The notes: a model not told the origin generated them from the letters alone. 64,000 nt of DNA from Thalassomonas viridans (GCF_000948985.2 NZ_CP059734.1:992001-1056000), one strand, 5' to 3'; positions 37,601 to 46,141 are shown, counted from the first letter of the stretch. A program made the numbers and translations.

Positions 37601-40456
37601 GGCATCACTCGGGTACTGGGGTGTGTATACCTTGTTGAGCCGGTCCAGGGCGTCATAGTGATAAGAGGTGGTTTTCCCCAGCGGGTTTACGGCGCTGCTC
37701 AGCTGCTGTCCCTGGTAGCCGAAACTGGCCTGGTGGTCGGCGTCGTTGCTGACACTGGTCAGCTGGTTGCCGCTGTAGCCCAGGTTGAGGTAACGGCCGA
37801 AAGAGTTGCTGATCTGGGTCAGGGCATCGCCGCTGTACTGGTAGTTGACCTGGTTTTGGTTGCGGTCGATGATCTGGCTGATTTGCCCGTTGCCGTTAAA
37901 GTGATAATTCAGCCCGTGCTTGTCGGTTACCTGGAATAAGCCGTTGCCGTGTTTGATTAAGGTATCGGCCTGTCCCTGCGGTGGCTGGTAACTGCCGTTT
38001 GCCATTTTGATAAATTGCTGGCCGGCATCCGGGCGGTTGAAGTACACCACATTGTGATCCAGTTCGTCCATAAGCCAGTTATAGGTCACGGCTGCGCCTA
38101 CTATGCTGGTGTCCATATTGGCGGTCATGTCATCCAGGAACTGTCGGGCCACGTATTGGGCGACGATTGCCGGGGCGGCGTCTATGGATGAACGCTGGCC
38201 GAAGGCGCGCTCGATATCTGTGTCGGCGCGTACCGAAATATCATGGTTGTGGCGCCAGCCCAGGCCCAAACCTTTGTTTTGCCTGTGGTGGGACGAGTTA
38301 TAGCTGCGGCTGAAACTCAATTCGCCTATGCCGGAGCCTGTGGTCAGGTCGTCGCCGTAAAACAGGAAATCACCGGTATTCATATTGATGGGGTCGTAAC
38401 TCTTGACCGCTTCCCAGGTATTGTCCAGGGCCTGAAAAACGCTGCCGGCAAAGGAGTCATCGACTGGCGCCGGGGTACTGGAAAAACCGCCGTTGAGGCC
38501 GCCGCTGATCAGGTAACCGGCGCTCATGCTGTTGCCGTTCTGGATAAAGGTGAAATAACCGGAACCGCGCCAGTTGTCCAGGGTGAGATCGCCGCGCTGC
38601 GGCGCCACCAGGGTATAGCCGGCATTGATATATTGCTGCATCAGGTTAAGCTGGCCGCTGCTGTAGGCGACCAGCTGGCCTTGTACCGATGACCAGTTGC
38701 TGCTGTTGGCCTGGTAGAAAGGCAGGCCGCTTTCTGCCGCCATGGTCATCAGGCGTGCGGTGGAAACACCGTCGAGATCTTGGGTGTGTTGTAACACCCC
38801 GTGCTCGAAAGCACTGCTGAGCATGCCGGAGGAGACGAAATTGGCGGCATTGCCGCTTTGGGCGACATAACCGCCGCCGACATCTATGTAGGGGCCGCCG
38901 GTGGCGCCGGTGATATCCCGGGTGCCTGTGATGCCGACATTATGCAGGGCCGTGGTGATATGGGTTAAAATGCGGTTGTTCAGGCGTTTGCTGATGTTGG
39001 TGTCGTACAGCCAGCTCATGCCCATTACCGCCAGGGTGGATACGCTAATGTCTTCGGCATCGGCGCCCTGGAACTGGAGTTCGGTTAACTGCTGCTGGTA
39101 ATGGCGGATCATGTCGCCGCCGACATTGCCCCAGATATTGATGATGTTATAGGCGCCGCCTGCGGCGATCTGCTGCTGCCAGCTCTGGTCGCCAAAACCC
39201 GAGTTATAGGCCTGGTTGACGGTAAAGTTGATATTGCCGCTGGCGCCTTTGGTTTGGGCGCTGCCGGTGGCCAGTAAGGTATCGTCCAGGTACAGCATAG
39301 GCCTTACGCTGCTGTCGTAAAGGATGTGCAGGCGTTTGCCGTAAATATCCCGGCTTTGCAGGGTGACATTGATGCCGGCGTATTGTACCTGCAGGGTTAC
39401 CGCATGGTTGTCGGGGATTTCAGTCCAGGATGCCTGGCTGGTGGCAATGGCGGTATTGGGCAGGTTGGCGTCTTCAAACGGGATCACTTGCCAGCCGCCC
39501 AGGGTTTCAGCGCTGGACTTGTCGGCGTAATTATTTTGCAGTGTTGTCTGCAGGTTCTGGGTCAGGGTTGATAACTGCTGGGCCAAAGCCGCCGGCTGGA
39601 CATTGCCCGAAGGCGCTACCGTATTTAGGAAAGAGGACTTGTTAAACGCCATGGCAGAGGCGACATCCAGGGTAGCGGGCAGATGTTCGTTGGCTTTAAA
39701 GCTGGGGTCTAAGCGATACAGCTGACCGTCAATGGTGACTTCCACCAGCGCATGGGTAAAGCGGATTTTATTGCCGACCCGGGCCAGCTGGTTTACACCG
39801 TTGGCCATAGACAGCAGCTGCACCATGTCGTTGAAAGCATTGGCGCGACCGGCGTCAACCTGTAACCAGTTGAAAATTTCCGCATCGGGCTTGTCTACCT
39901 GTACTTTCAGCACTTTGGCGCTATAACCCGAGAGGTTAAGCAATTCCGCCAGCAGCGCCGACTGATCGAAGCTGTTGCCGCTTTTATCGATCACTGTGCC
40001 TAAGCTGCCTTTTAGTGCGCCGTAAGTAGGCTCGTGGGCAATTTGATCGTACACATACTGGAAAATCAGCCTGGGATCGTGCTTTAAGCTTTGCGCCAGA
40101 TCTTTGATGTGCTGGTGGCTGCCACTGGCCACCTGTATGCTTTGTGAAGCAAGCTGCTGCTGTGACAGATGTTGTTCGCTAAGCCCCGAATGAAAAGGTT
40201 CAAGCTTGGAAACATCCTGATTCAGCGTATCCGGGATCTCGACACTTTGCCATTTGGGCAAGGTATCGATAGCCGGCGTAATTGGAAGTAATCCGGGGTT
40301 TTCCGGTTTCTTGGCAAAAGCCGTCGTTGTATTGATGACAGCCAGCAGCATCAGGAATAAGAAAACCAGAGGCTGGTTGTTAAAGCTAATTTGCTTGGTT
40401 CTGGTGGTATTTGTGGTGGAAAAATACCTTTTTTTCATTGTATTGAGTATTCGCAT
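34637..40456 (-). CDS. Rhs-family polymorphic toxin with transglutaminase-like N-terminal domain
   Basis: The start at 40456 (MRILNTMKKRYF) has GGA upstream; starts at 40501 or 40438 are possible. The product has about 1,940 residues. An N-terminal hydrophobic segment ends TTTAFA. A transglutaminase-like domain follows (GNSFDQSALLAELLNLSGYS, then FTHALVEVTIDGQLYRLDPS), although the usual catalytic Cys is not evident in that segment. Next come DUF6531/RHS signatures (GELSFSRSYNSSH), about 20 YD repeats, and the RHS core YFYRARYYDPEQGRFIQSDP with YAYVGNDPLNYVDPQGL. The final ~170 residues are a variable tip with the motif block HGYEIVDTFTGKVAKTGVSG and KWNKEP, which may be a nuclease of GIY-YIG type (inference). 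It is exported and probably acts by contact. Confidence 0.9.
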   Translation of the reverse strand: MRILNTMKKRYFSTTNTTRTKQISFNNQPLVFLFLMLLAVINTTTAFAKKPENPGLLPITPAIDTLPKWQSVEIPDTLNQDVSKLEPFHSGLSEQHLSQQQLASQSIQVASGSHQHIKDLAQSLKHDPRLIFQYVYDQIAHEPTYGALKGSLGTVIDKSGNSFDQSALLAELLNLSGYSAKVLKVQVDKPDAEIFNWLQVDAGRANAFNDMVQLLSMANGVNQLARVGNKIRFTHALVEVTIDGQLYRLDPSFKANEHLPATLDVASAMAFNKSSFLNTVAPSGNVQPAALAQQLSTLTQNLQTTLQNNYADKSSAETLGGWQVIPFEDANLPNTAIATSQASWTEIPDNHAVTLQVQYAGINVTLQSRDIYGKRLHILYDSSVRPMLYLDDTLLATGSAQTKGASGNINFTVNQAYNSGFGDQSWQQQIAAGGAYNIINIWGNVGGDMIRHYQQQLTELQFQGADAEDISVSTLAVMGMSWLYDTNISKRLNNRILTHITTALHNVGITGTRDITGATGGPYIDVGGGYVAQSGNAANFVSSGMLSSAFEHGVLQHTQDLDGVSTARLMTMAAESGLPFYQANSSNWSSVQGQLVAYSSGQLNLMQQYINAGYTLVAPQRGDLTLDNWRGSGYFTFIQNGNSMSAGYLISGGLNGGFSSTPAPVDDSFAGSVFQALDNTWEAVKSYDPINMNTGDFLFYGDDLTTGSGIGELSFSRSYNSSHHRQNKGLGLGWRHNHDISVRADTDIERAFGQRSSIDAAPAIVAQYVARQFLDDMTANMDTSIVGAAVTYNWLMDELDHNVVYFNRPDAGQQFIKMANGSYQPPQGQADTLIKHGNGLFQVTDKHGLNYHFNGNGQISQIIDRNQNQVNYQYSGDALTQISNSFGRYLNLGYSGNQLTSVSNDADHQASFGYQGQQLSSAVNPLGKTTSYHYDALDRLNKVYTPQYPSDAAVYNIYNSLGKVTEQTSNIGGLHYYYLVPGYRAEEVGPLGYGYSLYFNSGGHPSRRIDGLGHITRFEYDGLNRRTQVLYPEGNKDVITYDDRSNPISLTRQAKPGSGLADLVATTGFSQDFNLPLWKQDPAGNRVDFEYDVNGNLLSTRLPAVDLNGQNVRLTDTSQYLANGLVSRKTNAQGTHSDFTYDAKGQLLSQLLDNGGKNLTTHFTYNNVGDIISRTNAAGQVSQYSYDNARRLISETGPLGIRTDYVYDDNDRLIQSKKKSDDVQLHPGGWAISNFTYTRDDKLLTSAEPSGDTATNSYDIQGNLIQSADADNRLTRFSYDALGRVDKEEKWLNNSWVLQSSYGYSANGQNIWVKDGNNNQTNYQYDGFDRLVSTLYPDNSTTSTLFASNGIVSSTTDLKGITSSYQYDALNRLTEMQVGQEQRLVYAYNALGLQTQVDQFIPAASSQAQRLTLSYDSLGQLTNASNANNQQVSYSYNNLGHKLSVTYPDNQQVVYGYDGAARLTKVTYANTDLATFSYNSLSQRTASTRGNGTQTSYQYNADGELSTLSHQFGSQLLGYSYSYNHSGQLTGKNYLGLATPWLPGINQQTHYVANSLNQYQQAGNDTLNFDANGNLSQRGQSYSYNHNGLNQLTDVQPIGMTGSVSYHYDALGRRLSKNSYGQITQYLHDGENIIAEYDAQLNLQHKIIYAPVTDQPIALIQGNSTYYYHEDERGSVVGLSDNSGQLVEQYSYGPFGESNDISAIGNPLRYTARRLDSDANLYFYRARYYDPEQGRFIQSDPLGYADGMNSYAYVGNDPLNYVDPQGLYAQGSLDVLGGAADEFTFGLTSGVTDYLGVDKTSVEYSIGGVAAQINPKGLIVAAGKGLGKAAVKNTTKSVNGNSKLSTKAQHGYEIVDTFTGKVAKTGVSGGKLNKNGSSRRANAQANKWNKEPGNAGRYQPKVVKHVPAGAGARQTILKWEQQNAARLRKELDPTRHSRP

Positions 40457-40635
40457 GATATCAATTCCATGAGTTGCGAAGTAAAACCCGGCATATTTCA
40501 AGTATTCAGCTCGGGCATCCTGACTACAGTGTCTGTTATCGGACTACAACGAAAGCAACGACGGTTTAATCCTTCAGGGGGAAGTGTCGTACGTTTAAAT
40601 ATGAGTTACTGTGACGTCATCATGCACAGGCTGTC

Positions 40636-40651
40636 AGCAAAACGTTTTGCT
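40636..40651. promoter_or_regulatory. 16-bp perfect palindrome upstream of the Rhs gene
   Basis: AGCAAAACGTTTTGCT is a perfect 16-bp palindrome with a central CG in AACGTT, the shape of LacI/PurR-family operators. It lies between the mini-RHS gene and the Rhs start, with a second palindrome TGACGTCA near 40612. It may regulate the Rhs gene separately from the upstream small gene. The binder is unknown. Confidence 0.35.
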
Positions 40652-40675
40652 AAGCTATGCCGGACGAATTAACCA

Positions 40676-41014
40676 TTATTGATGGTGTTGTTTTTGTGTG
40701 CGGTTGCCCACGGCGTCATACTGGTATTCGGTGATCAGCTTACCATTAACGGTTATCCGGGACAGGCGGCCAAGCTCGTCGTAGCTGTAACTGGCATTGC
40801 TTTGTGTCAATGCCGTCAGCGATTTAGGAGTATCGGCTTCTGTTTTACCAGGTGTTACCGGGATGTTTTTTCCCTGGCTTAGCTTGGCAACAGCCGGGAG
40901 CTGGTTGTTGTCGGCGGCGCTTGCCCCCAGGCTATAGCCCAAGGTTAAAGCAAGTGTTATTGCCAGGGGAGCTGTTTTTGGCAGCCATTGCCGGGACGGA
41001 TCTTTATTAAACAT
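40676..41014 (-). CDS. Small secreted protein with a single RHS-type repeat
   Basis: This 112-residue protein has a signal peptide ending LGASA (after MFNKDPSRQWLPKTAPLAI) and a ribosome site GGAGAG. Its C-terminal half contains YSYDELGRLSRITVNGK and EYQYDAVGNRTQK, one or two YD-type RHS repeats. No shell or toxin domain is present. It precedes the Rhs gene by about 220 bp on the same strand and may be co-transcribed. It could be a remnant of an older Rhs gene, or a small partner that helps the Rhs protein fold or leave the cell. The repeat is clear; the role is unknown. Confidence 0.7.
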   Translation of the reverse strand: MFNKDPSRQWLPKTAPLAITLALTLGYSLGASAADNNQLPAVAKLSQGKNIPVTPGKTEADTPKSLTALTQSNASYSYDELGRLSRITVNGKLITEYQYDAVGNRTQKQHHQ

Positions 41015-41834
41015 GTTAACTCTCCGTGTTTAGTAGTAAAAATACGGCATAAATGCCGGCGTATTTTGTTTATGATGAACAAAGCACACATGCGCATATG
41101 CTTTGCCTGATTACCAAGTTAATGGTTGATTGTGACAGTTTGATGGGTAATACCAAACGAAATAAAGAATCGATCACCTTCGATGGTTTAATACCAAACG
41201 AAATAATGAATCGATCACCTTCAATGGTCTAAACAGTCAACTTCTTCGTTGCGCTCAATCCCAATAGCTGGCTATTGCTCAATCACGCGCCTTGAACTTG
41301 AATGTTTATCCTCATTGAATCTTGCTCGATTCTTTATTACGTTTGGTATAAACAGTCAATTTCGTCGTTGCGTTCAATCCCAATAGCCGGGCTATTGCTC
41401 AGTCACGCGCCTTGAAATTGAATGTTTATCCTCATCGAATCTTGGTCAATTCTTTATTACGTTTGGTATAACAACCATTTAACGTCTCGATTTCCAGGAG
41501 AGGTTTGATGAACATATTCGGCCAACAGCACATGTACCTTACACCTGTATTATCTGCAACAGTTAAAGTCATGGATTATCAAATAGATATAAAGGAAAGT
41601 AGAAAAGTGCCGTTTCCGTCCATGGTCATAGCAACTTATTGCAAGAGCATGCTAGCATAGAATGAAAAACGATCAAGCAACAATTTGTTAACTTTGTGTT
41701 GTGGTTGTTTTAACGAGATTTTTTGGCTGGAAATAACCGGTTTGCGGTTACTTTTGACCGGTAATCACCTGACGCATGGGATTGCCGGTTTAACCCGGTA
41801 GTCGGAGTGGTGACAAATATTGTGGCCGGAAGTA
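41015..41834. other. Intergenic region with a repeat island
   Basis: About 820 bp without a gene. Bases 41151-41470 hold a compound repeat with inverted ends. Bases 41471-41834 show no gene or terminator; they contain the 3' side of the MFS gene region. The promoter of the mini-RHS gene should be near 41030-41100, but no strong motif stands out. Confidence 0.6.
41151..41470. repeat. MITE-like compound repeat with inverted ends and tandem duplications
   Basis: The left end TACCAAACGAAATAAAGAAT (41151-41170) is nearly the complement of the right end ATTCTTTATTACGTTTGGTA (41450-41469). The left end is tandemly duplicated with a 41-bp period (41151 and 41192). The right body is duplicated with a 119-bp period (41231-41349 and 41350-41468), starting AAACAGTCAA and ending at CGTTTGGTAT. 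A fragment of the same body occurs at 63217-63247. There is no coding frame. It resembles a small non-autonomous repeat typical of marine Alteromonadales genomes, amplified in place. Confidence 0.8.
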
Positions 41835-43154
41835 TTATTTCGGCTGGTTGGCCAGGGTATTAAAGGGTACCAGGCGTAGCAGCACATAACCGACAATAAA
41901 ATAAACCATAACCACCAGCAGGGCATTGTGTCGCCCTACGGCATCGGAAACGGGGCCGAAGATCATACCCAGTACTATGGCGAATTTGCCGAAGACGCCC
42001 CAAAGGCCATAGCTTAACGAGGCATCTTCTTTTTTGGTGATTAGCCCCACCACCGCCCGGCTGGCGCTTTGGGTGGCTCCCAAAGCCGAACCGGCAATAA
42101 AGGCGATAACGATAAACATATGCTTGATGTCCGTGGCAAAGAAGGCGGCGACATATTCGAGGAAATACACCCCGGAAATACCCAGCAGCCACCATATCAG
42201 CGAGGCTTTGAGGGTAAAGGCGGCGCCTTTTTTATCCTGAAGCAGGCCAAAGGTGATCGCTCCTATCATGGACGCGAGCTGTAATATCGCCCCGGTGACG
42301 ATCAAAAAAGTGCCGCTGATATTGAGCTCTTCGCTGGCGTAAATGCCGAAGAACTTGACGATCACTGCTATGCCCGCCGAATAGACGGTAAACGGAATAA
42401 AAAAGCGAAACAGTACCGGGTATTCCCGGATCAGGACCATCATATGGCCGACTCGCTGGGCGCTGGTTTTAAACACCAGGCCAAGGGAGGCATCCCGGTA
42501 TTGTGCTTTAACTACGGCACGCTCTTTTAACAACAGGTAAGTGGGCAGGGCGGCCAGCAGGTAAAAAATGGCCACAACCACCATGGCGGTTTGGTTTTGG
42601 CTGATATATAACTGCGGCGCTTCATCGGCGCTGGCGGTGATCAGGCCCACCATCAATATCAAAGATATCAGGCCGCCGATATAACCTATGCCCCAGCCGA
42701 TGCCGGAAATTTTACCTATGTTTTCCGGGGTGGTGATTTCCGGCAAAAAGCTGGCGATAAAATTTTCCGACAACATCCAGGCGGTATTGCTGAATATCAA
42801 CAGGGTTATGCCCAGCCATACCTGGCCGGGGTCGACAAAAAACAGCCCGGCGGTAAACACCACGCTGGTGAGGGTTAACAGGGTCAGATATTTCTTTTTC
42901 CGGCCGCTTAAATCCGCCATGGCTCCCAGCACAGGGGCGAGAATCACCGAGAGCAGGGTGGAGATGACTATGGCTATCGCCCAGTAGCTGTCGCGCAGCC
43001 CGGACTCTGCCGGTACTATCTGGCTGACAAAAAAGGCGCTGTAAATATAGGTGATGACTACTGTGGTATAGCTGGAATTGGCAAAGTCGTACATGGCCCA
43101 GCCAAAAATCTCCCGCTTGGCGACCGGCTTAGTGTTATTCGCTTCAGAAGTCAT
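41835..43154 (-). CDS. MFS transporter, UMF1 type
   Basis: The start at 43154 (MTSEANNTK) is preferred over one nine codons upstream because AAAGGAA lies about 11 nt before it. The 439-residue product begins with EIFGWAMYDFANSSYTTVVI, the signature of the UMF1 (Atg22-like, PF11700) group of the major facilitator superfamily. It has about twelve membrane segments and SGRKKKYLTLLTL as the loop 2-3 motif. The substrate is not known. It reads separately from the DJ-1 gene downstream with about 85 bp between. Confidence 0.87.
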   Translation of the reverse strand: MTSEANNTKPVAKREIFGWAMYDFANSSYTTVVITYIYSAFFVSQIVPAESGLRDSYWAIAIVISTLLSVILAPVLGAMADLSGRKKKYLTLLTLTSVVFTAGLFFVDPGQVWLGITLLIFSNTAWMLSENFIASFLPEITTPENIGKISGIGWGIGYIGGLISLILMVGLITASADEAPQLYISQNQTAMVVVAIFYLLAALPTYLLLKERAVVKAQYRDASLGLVFKTSAQRVGHMMVLIREYPVLFRFFIPFTVYSAGIAVIVKFFGIYASEELNISGTFLIVTGAILQLASMIGAITFGLLQDKKGAAFTLKASLIWWLLGISGVYFLEYVAAFFATDIKHMFIVIAFIAGSALGATQSASRAVVGLITKKEDASLSYGLWGVFGKFAIVLGMIFGPVSDAVGRHNALLVVMVYFIVGYVLLRLVPFNTLANQPK

Positions 43155-43265
43155 CTTTAACCGATTCCTTTGTAATATCAAAATGATGCATTATTAAACA
43201 GCTCAGTGCCCAGTATGGGGAAACTGAGGTGAAAATGCAAAACCGTGAATACAAGGGCCGGTTAT

Positions 43266-44027
43266 TTAATCGGATAACATCCTGATAAATTCTGCACTAA
43301 AGCTGTATAAGTCACCCGGCCAGCGGGCCGACAGGTAATTGCGGTCTTTCACGAAAAAGCCCCGGTTTAAATGGGCCGGTGTGTCCCTTAATAAGGGAAA
43401 ACCGCCCTCAATAAATTGGCCGGGACTTGCCAGGGCCGCCACCAATTCGTCCTCTGTGGTGGTTTCGGGGTAAGTCAGGTAGTAATCGCCGAGCCAAAGC
43501 CGGGTTAAACGATAAGCCGCCAGCTCCTGACTTTTCAGCAAACCTGTGGTCAGGTAGTCGTAGATAACGGATTTTCCCGTACCCGGGTTGATGCTTCTTG
43601 CCGGTATCAGCACTCCGTGGCAAATGGCGGCTACGGGTTTGTTGGCGCTGAAAAAATCTACCACCAGCTGCTGCAGTACCGCCGACTCCAGATATTCTTT
43701 TACCCCTTTGTCATGCCCGCCGGGCAATAGCAGGGCGTCAAAGTCAGCGGCGCTAACGTCGCCGTAGCTTAACGGCTTGTTGAAGTCATCACTTTGTTGC
43801 ATCTCCTTAAACGCCTGCACCGCATCGGCCCGTGCCATCAACAGCGGCTTTAGCAGGCCTAACTTCTTGCCTGTTAACATAATTTCATCGGTAACGGCCA
43901 CCTGGCCCGTTGGCGTGATAAAGGTGACCCGGTGCTTATGCCCGGTAAGCTGTTTCCAGGGAATAGCGACTTCGGAAGGATCACAGCCGTATCCGGGTAA
44001 AGGTATTAAGACGTTTTTTATTTTCAT
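43266..44027 (-). CDS. DJ-1/PfpI-family protein
   Basis: The start at 44027 (MKIKNVLIPL) has AAGGTAA upstream; an upstream in-frame start would require a poor site. The 253-residue product has the type 1 glutamine amidotransferase-like fold: DFDALLLPGGHDKGVKEYL, nucleophile Cys in VAAICHGVLIPAR, and an acidic residue in the strand before. Such proteins may be glyoxalase or chaperone-like deglycases, or simple hydrolases. The N-terminal GYGCDPSEVAIPW is the substrate-binding side. No operon partner is evident. Confidence 0.83.
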   Translation of the reverse strand: MKIKNVLIPLPGYGCDPSEVAIPWKQLTGHKHRVTFITPTGQVAVTDEIMLTGKKLGLLKPLLMARADAVQAFKEMQQSDDFNKPLSYGDVSAADFDALLLPGGHDKGVKEYLESAVLQQLVVDFFSANKPVAAICHGVLIPARSINPGTGKSVIYDYLTTGLLKSQELAAYRLTRLWLGDYYLTYPETTTEDELVAALASPGQFIEGGFPLLRDTPAHLNRGFFVKDRNYLSARWPGDLYSFSAEFIRMLSD

Positions 44028-44291
44028 GATTAGCCAATTACCTTTTAATTTCAAAGAGATGTAATTTGAGTTATCCAGTATGAATAATTTGCTTGCAAAA
44101 GGCAAAAAGATTCAGGGCTTTAGCATTCGGGTATGACTCGGATGCAGAGATAGAGCTTATATCTCTTTGTTGGCAATAATGAATGTTATGTTACAAATTA
44201 TTGTTATTTTAGTTAATGTTGTGTGTTTTTTTTGAGCAGGTGACGTTTGTTTCATCACTTGTTTAAAAAACATAATTAAAAGGAAAGAAAA

Positions 44292-44995
44292 ATGAATAAA
44301 AAGATTAAAAAAGTCATTTTAGCATTAGGAGTGGCAGCTGGTGTTGCAACAGGTGGCATCTCGGCACAACCGGCAGATTGTAATGTTTGTGTTGAAAGGT
44401 TTATTGTGAGCTTACGGCAGCATAGTGTTGACTTATAGGTTTTGATTATTCCAGGGCAGATAATCAAGTGGATTAGCAGTTACGGCTTCGTGCTCCCGTT
44501 GCAGTAAATTGAAATACTCAAACGCATTGACTCCCGCTTGCCCTGTCGTAGCAATCATCGAGGTGATCACATCACCAATACTGGCACCACTTAAGGTCTT
44601 GTGGAACATCGCGTTTTTTCGGTCACGCACCACCAGCTTCACGCCATTGTTTGAGCTGCCCGCCACTAATGCGCAGGGTGGTAGCGATCTTGTCTGACGG
44701 GTAAGTATTTGTCAGCAAGAGTGCTTGCTGCCGAAGTGACATAGGGGTTGGGGCATTGCGGTTAAGGCGAGTTGCCCGCCATTGTTCAAACATTTCGACG
44801 AGTTGGCAGAGCGGATCTTGATGGGTCATATTGCCTCCTTGAATTAAGTGGCAATAAGTAAATCACAATTCGAAAGCTAAGTTGCGCTATGCTCCCGTAA
44901 GCTCACGGTTTATCGCATGTGAAAACGGCGAACTTTCCGGCCACATTTGCGGTGTATGGCTGGACGCCTGCTTTGCCGCTTGTGTTCCCAGGTAA
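44292..44995 (+). pseudogene. Small cysteine-rich secreted peptide gene interrupted by an IS66 derivative
   Basis: The frame from ATG 44292 (AGGAAAG 5 nt before) encodes MNKKIKKVILALGVAAGV with a signal peptide ending GGISA, then a mature part starting QPADCNVCVERFI. At codon 38 the IS66-derived element inserts. After the element and the duplicated 8 bp, the frame resumes in phase at 44915 (ACENGELSGHICGVWL) and ends at TAA 44993-44995. The repaired gene would encode 64 residues, with six cysteines in a mature peptide of about 38. Six cysteines suggest three disulfides, as in small bacteriocins or signalling peptides. It has its own promoter region and a strong terminator. Confidence 0.75.
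44406..44906 (-). mobile_element. Internally deleted IS66-family element
   Basis: The element is 501 bp with near-identical inverted ends: GTGAGCTTACGGCAGCATAG from 44406 and, on the other strand, GTGAGCTTACGGGAGCATAG from 44906 (19 of 20). Flanking 8 bp are GGTTTATT (44398-44405) and GGTTTATC (44907-44914), a target duplication with one change. Inside on the minus strand are the start of orfA (44829 downward: MTHQDPLCQLVEMFEQW) and the end of tnpC (KLVVRDRKNAMFHK to the stop at 44433). They are joined near 44650 through the shared word AGCTGGTGGTG. The middle of the element was lost. Confidence 0.9.
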
Positions 44996-45048
44996 GCTAG
45001 CTTTATAAGGTCCCGGATTCATTTGTTTGGGACAAGGGATAAACTAAG

Positions 45049-45074
45049 GCCCCGGCAATGGACGGGGCTTTTTT
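45049..45074 (+). terminator. Rho-independent terminator of the split peptide gene
   Basis: GCCCCG (45049-45054) and CGGGGC (45063-45068) form a stem with an 8-nt loop, then six T. It lies 54 nt after the reconstructed stop and supports that gene's reality. Confidence 0.9.
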
Positions 45075-45124
45075 GGGAAACGGCCGGAAGTAGTGCCCGG
45101 GTTGTGCTTAGCTGCCGTAGCCGG

Positions 45125-45967
45125 TTATTTAGCAAATGAAAATTCATCAAAGAGGTGGCTAAAACGCCTGGGGATTTGTTCGGAGGAGTTGCGGGAACCG
45201 CGCCGTCTTTGGTCATTACTGTCGTACATTCTAATCCTCAGTTTGTAACGCACCGGTGAATTAGCCGGATTTCTTGCCTTAACCGACTCTATGGTGATAA
45301 TGCGCCGATAGTTAAATTGTTCAAATAAATCCCCTAAAAAGCTGGTGGTGAGTTTACGGTTATCTTCTCCGAGCACGGCGACCAAATCGTCGATAAATTG
45401 AGCTTTGATGGTCTGGATTTCCTCCGTAGCTGCGGGTATTTCATAGCTGATTTTCTTACCGCTTTTACTTTGCAGGTAGGCGTTAAGCACCTCCCAGTCT
45501 TGAATATTTTGCAGGGCATTTTGGCTGATTTCTTCGACTGCCTGTGTTTGTTCCGGTGATAATTGAAAAAACTTAAAGAAGGTTTCGTTTGCCTGGAAGT
45601 TTTCCCGGATACGGGGCCCGCGGAAATATCCCCGGTTCTCTATGGCGTCAGTCATTATCTGGTAGCGGTTGGCGACGGTATCCAGTGCTGACAGCGCCTG
45701 GCTGTTAGCCTCAAGCTGTTGCTCTTTTTCGCTGAGCAGGCGCTGTAATTTTGCCAGCTCTTTTGGCTGTTCTTTATCTTCTCCGCTATTCTCTCCGTTT
45801 TGGTTGGCACTGGCAAAAGGGTTGAGGGTTATCGCTTGTTCGGCCACTGCTGCTACAGGCGGAGCGGCCACTACCGGCTCTGGTTTCATATGGAGATGGA
45901 TGGCAAAGAAGTAACCGGACAAAAATGCGATCACAATTACGACACTGGCAAGGAGATAGGTTTTCAT
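45125..45967 (-). CDS. Membrane-anchored coiled-coil protein of unknown function
   Basis: The start at 45967 (MKTYLLASV) gives a good N-terminal membrane segment (residues 3-24); an upstream GTG adds 13 residues without a segment. The 280-residue product has one transmembrane helix, a Pro/Ala linker, a coiled coil (residues about 75-115, KELAKLQRLLSEKEQQLEAN), and a soluble C-terminal alpha/beta domain with QIMTDAIENRGYFRGPRIRE. It probably faces the periplasm. I do not recognise the family. Confidence 0.55.
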   Translation of the reverse strand: MKTYLLASVVIVIAFLSGYFFAIHLHMKPEPVVAAPPVAAVAEQAITLNPFASANQNGENSGEDKEQPKELAKLQRLLSEKEQQLEANSQALSALDTVANRYQIMTDAIENRGYFRGPRIRENFQANETFFKFFQLSPEQTQAVEEISQNALQNIQDWEVLNAYLQSKSGKKISYEIPAATEEIQTIKAQFIDDLVAVLGEDNRKLTTSFLGDLFEQFNYRRIITIESVKARNPANSPVRYKLRIRMYDSNDQRRRGSRNSSEQIPRRFSHLFDEFSFAK

Positions 45968-46141
45968 TACGCTGGTATTCGCCTTTGTTTGATGCGGCTG
46001 TTGCACATTATAACAGCAATAGCGCTCACCTCGCCCCTATAAGTGTGTAAAGCTCAAGAGTGCAGGAATGTTTGTGTTGGCCCTGATGGTTTGTTCAGAT
46101 GGCGGTTTGTGAGCTTTTATCCCGGAAGGTATTTGTGGCAG

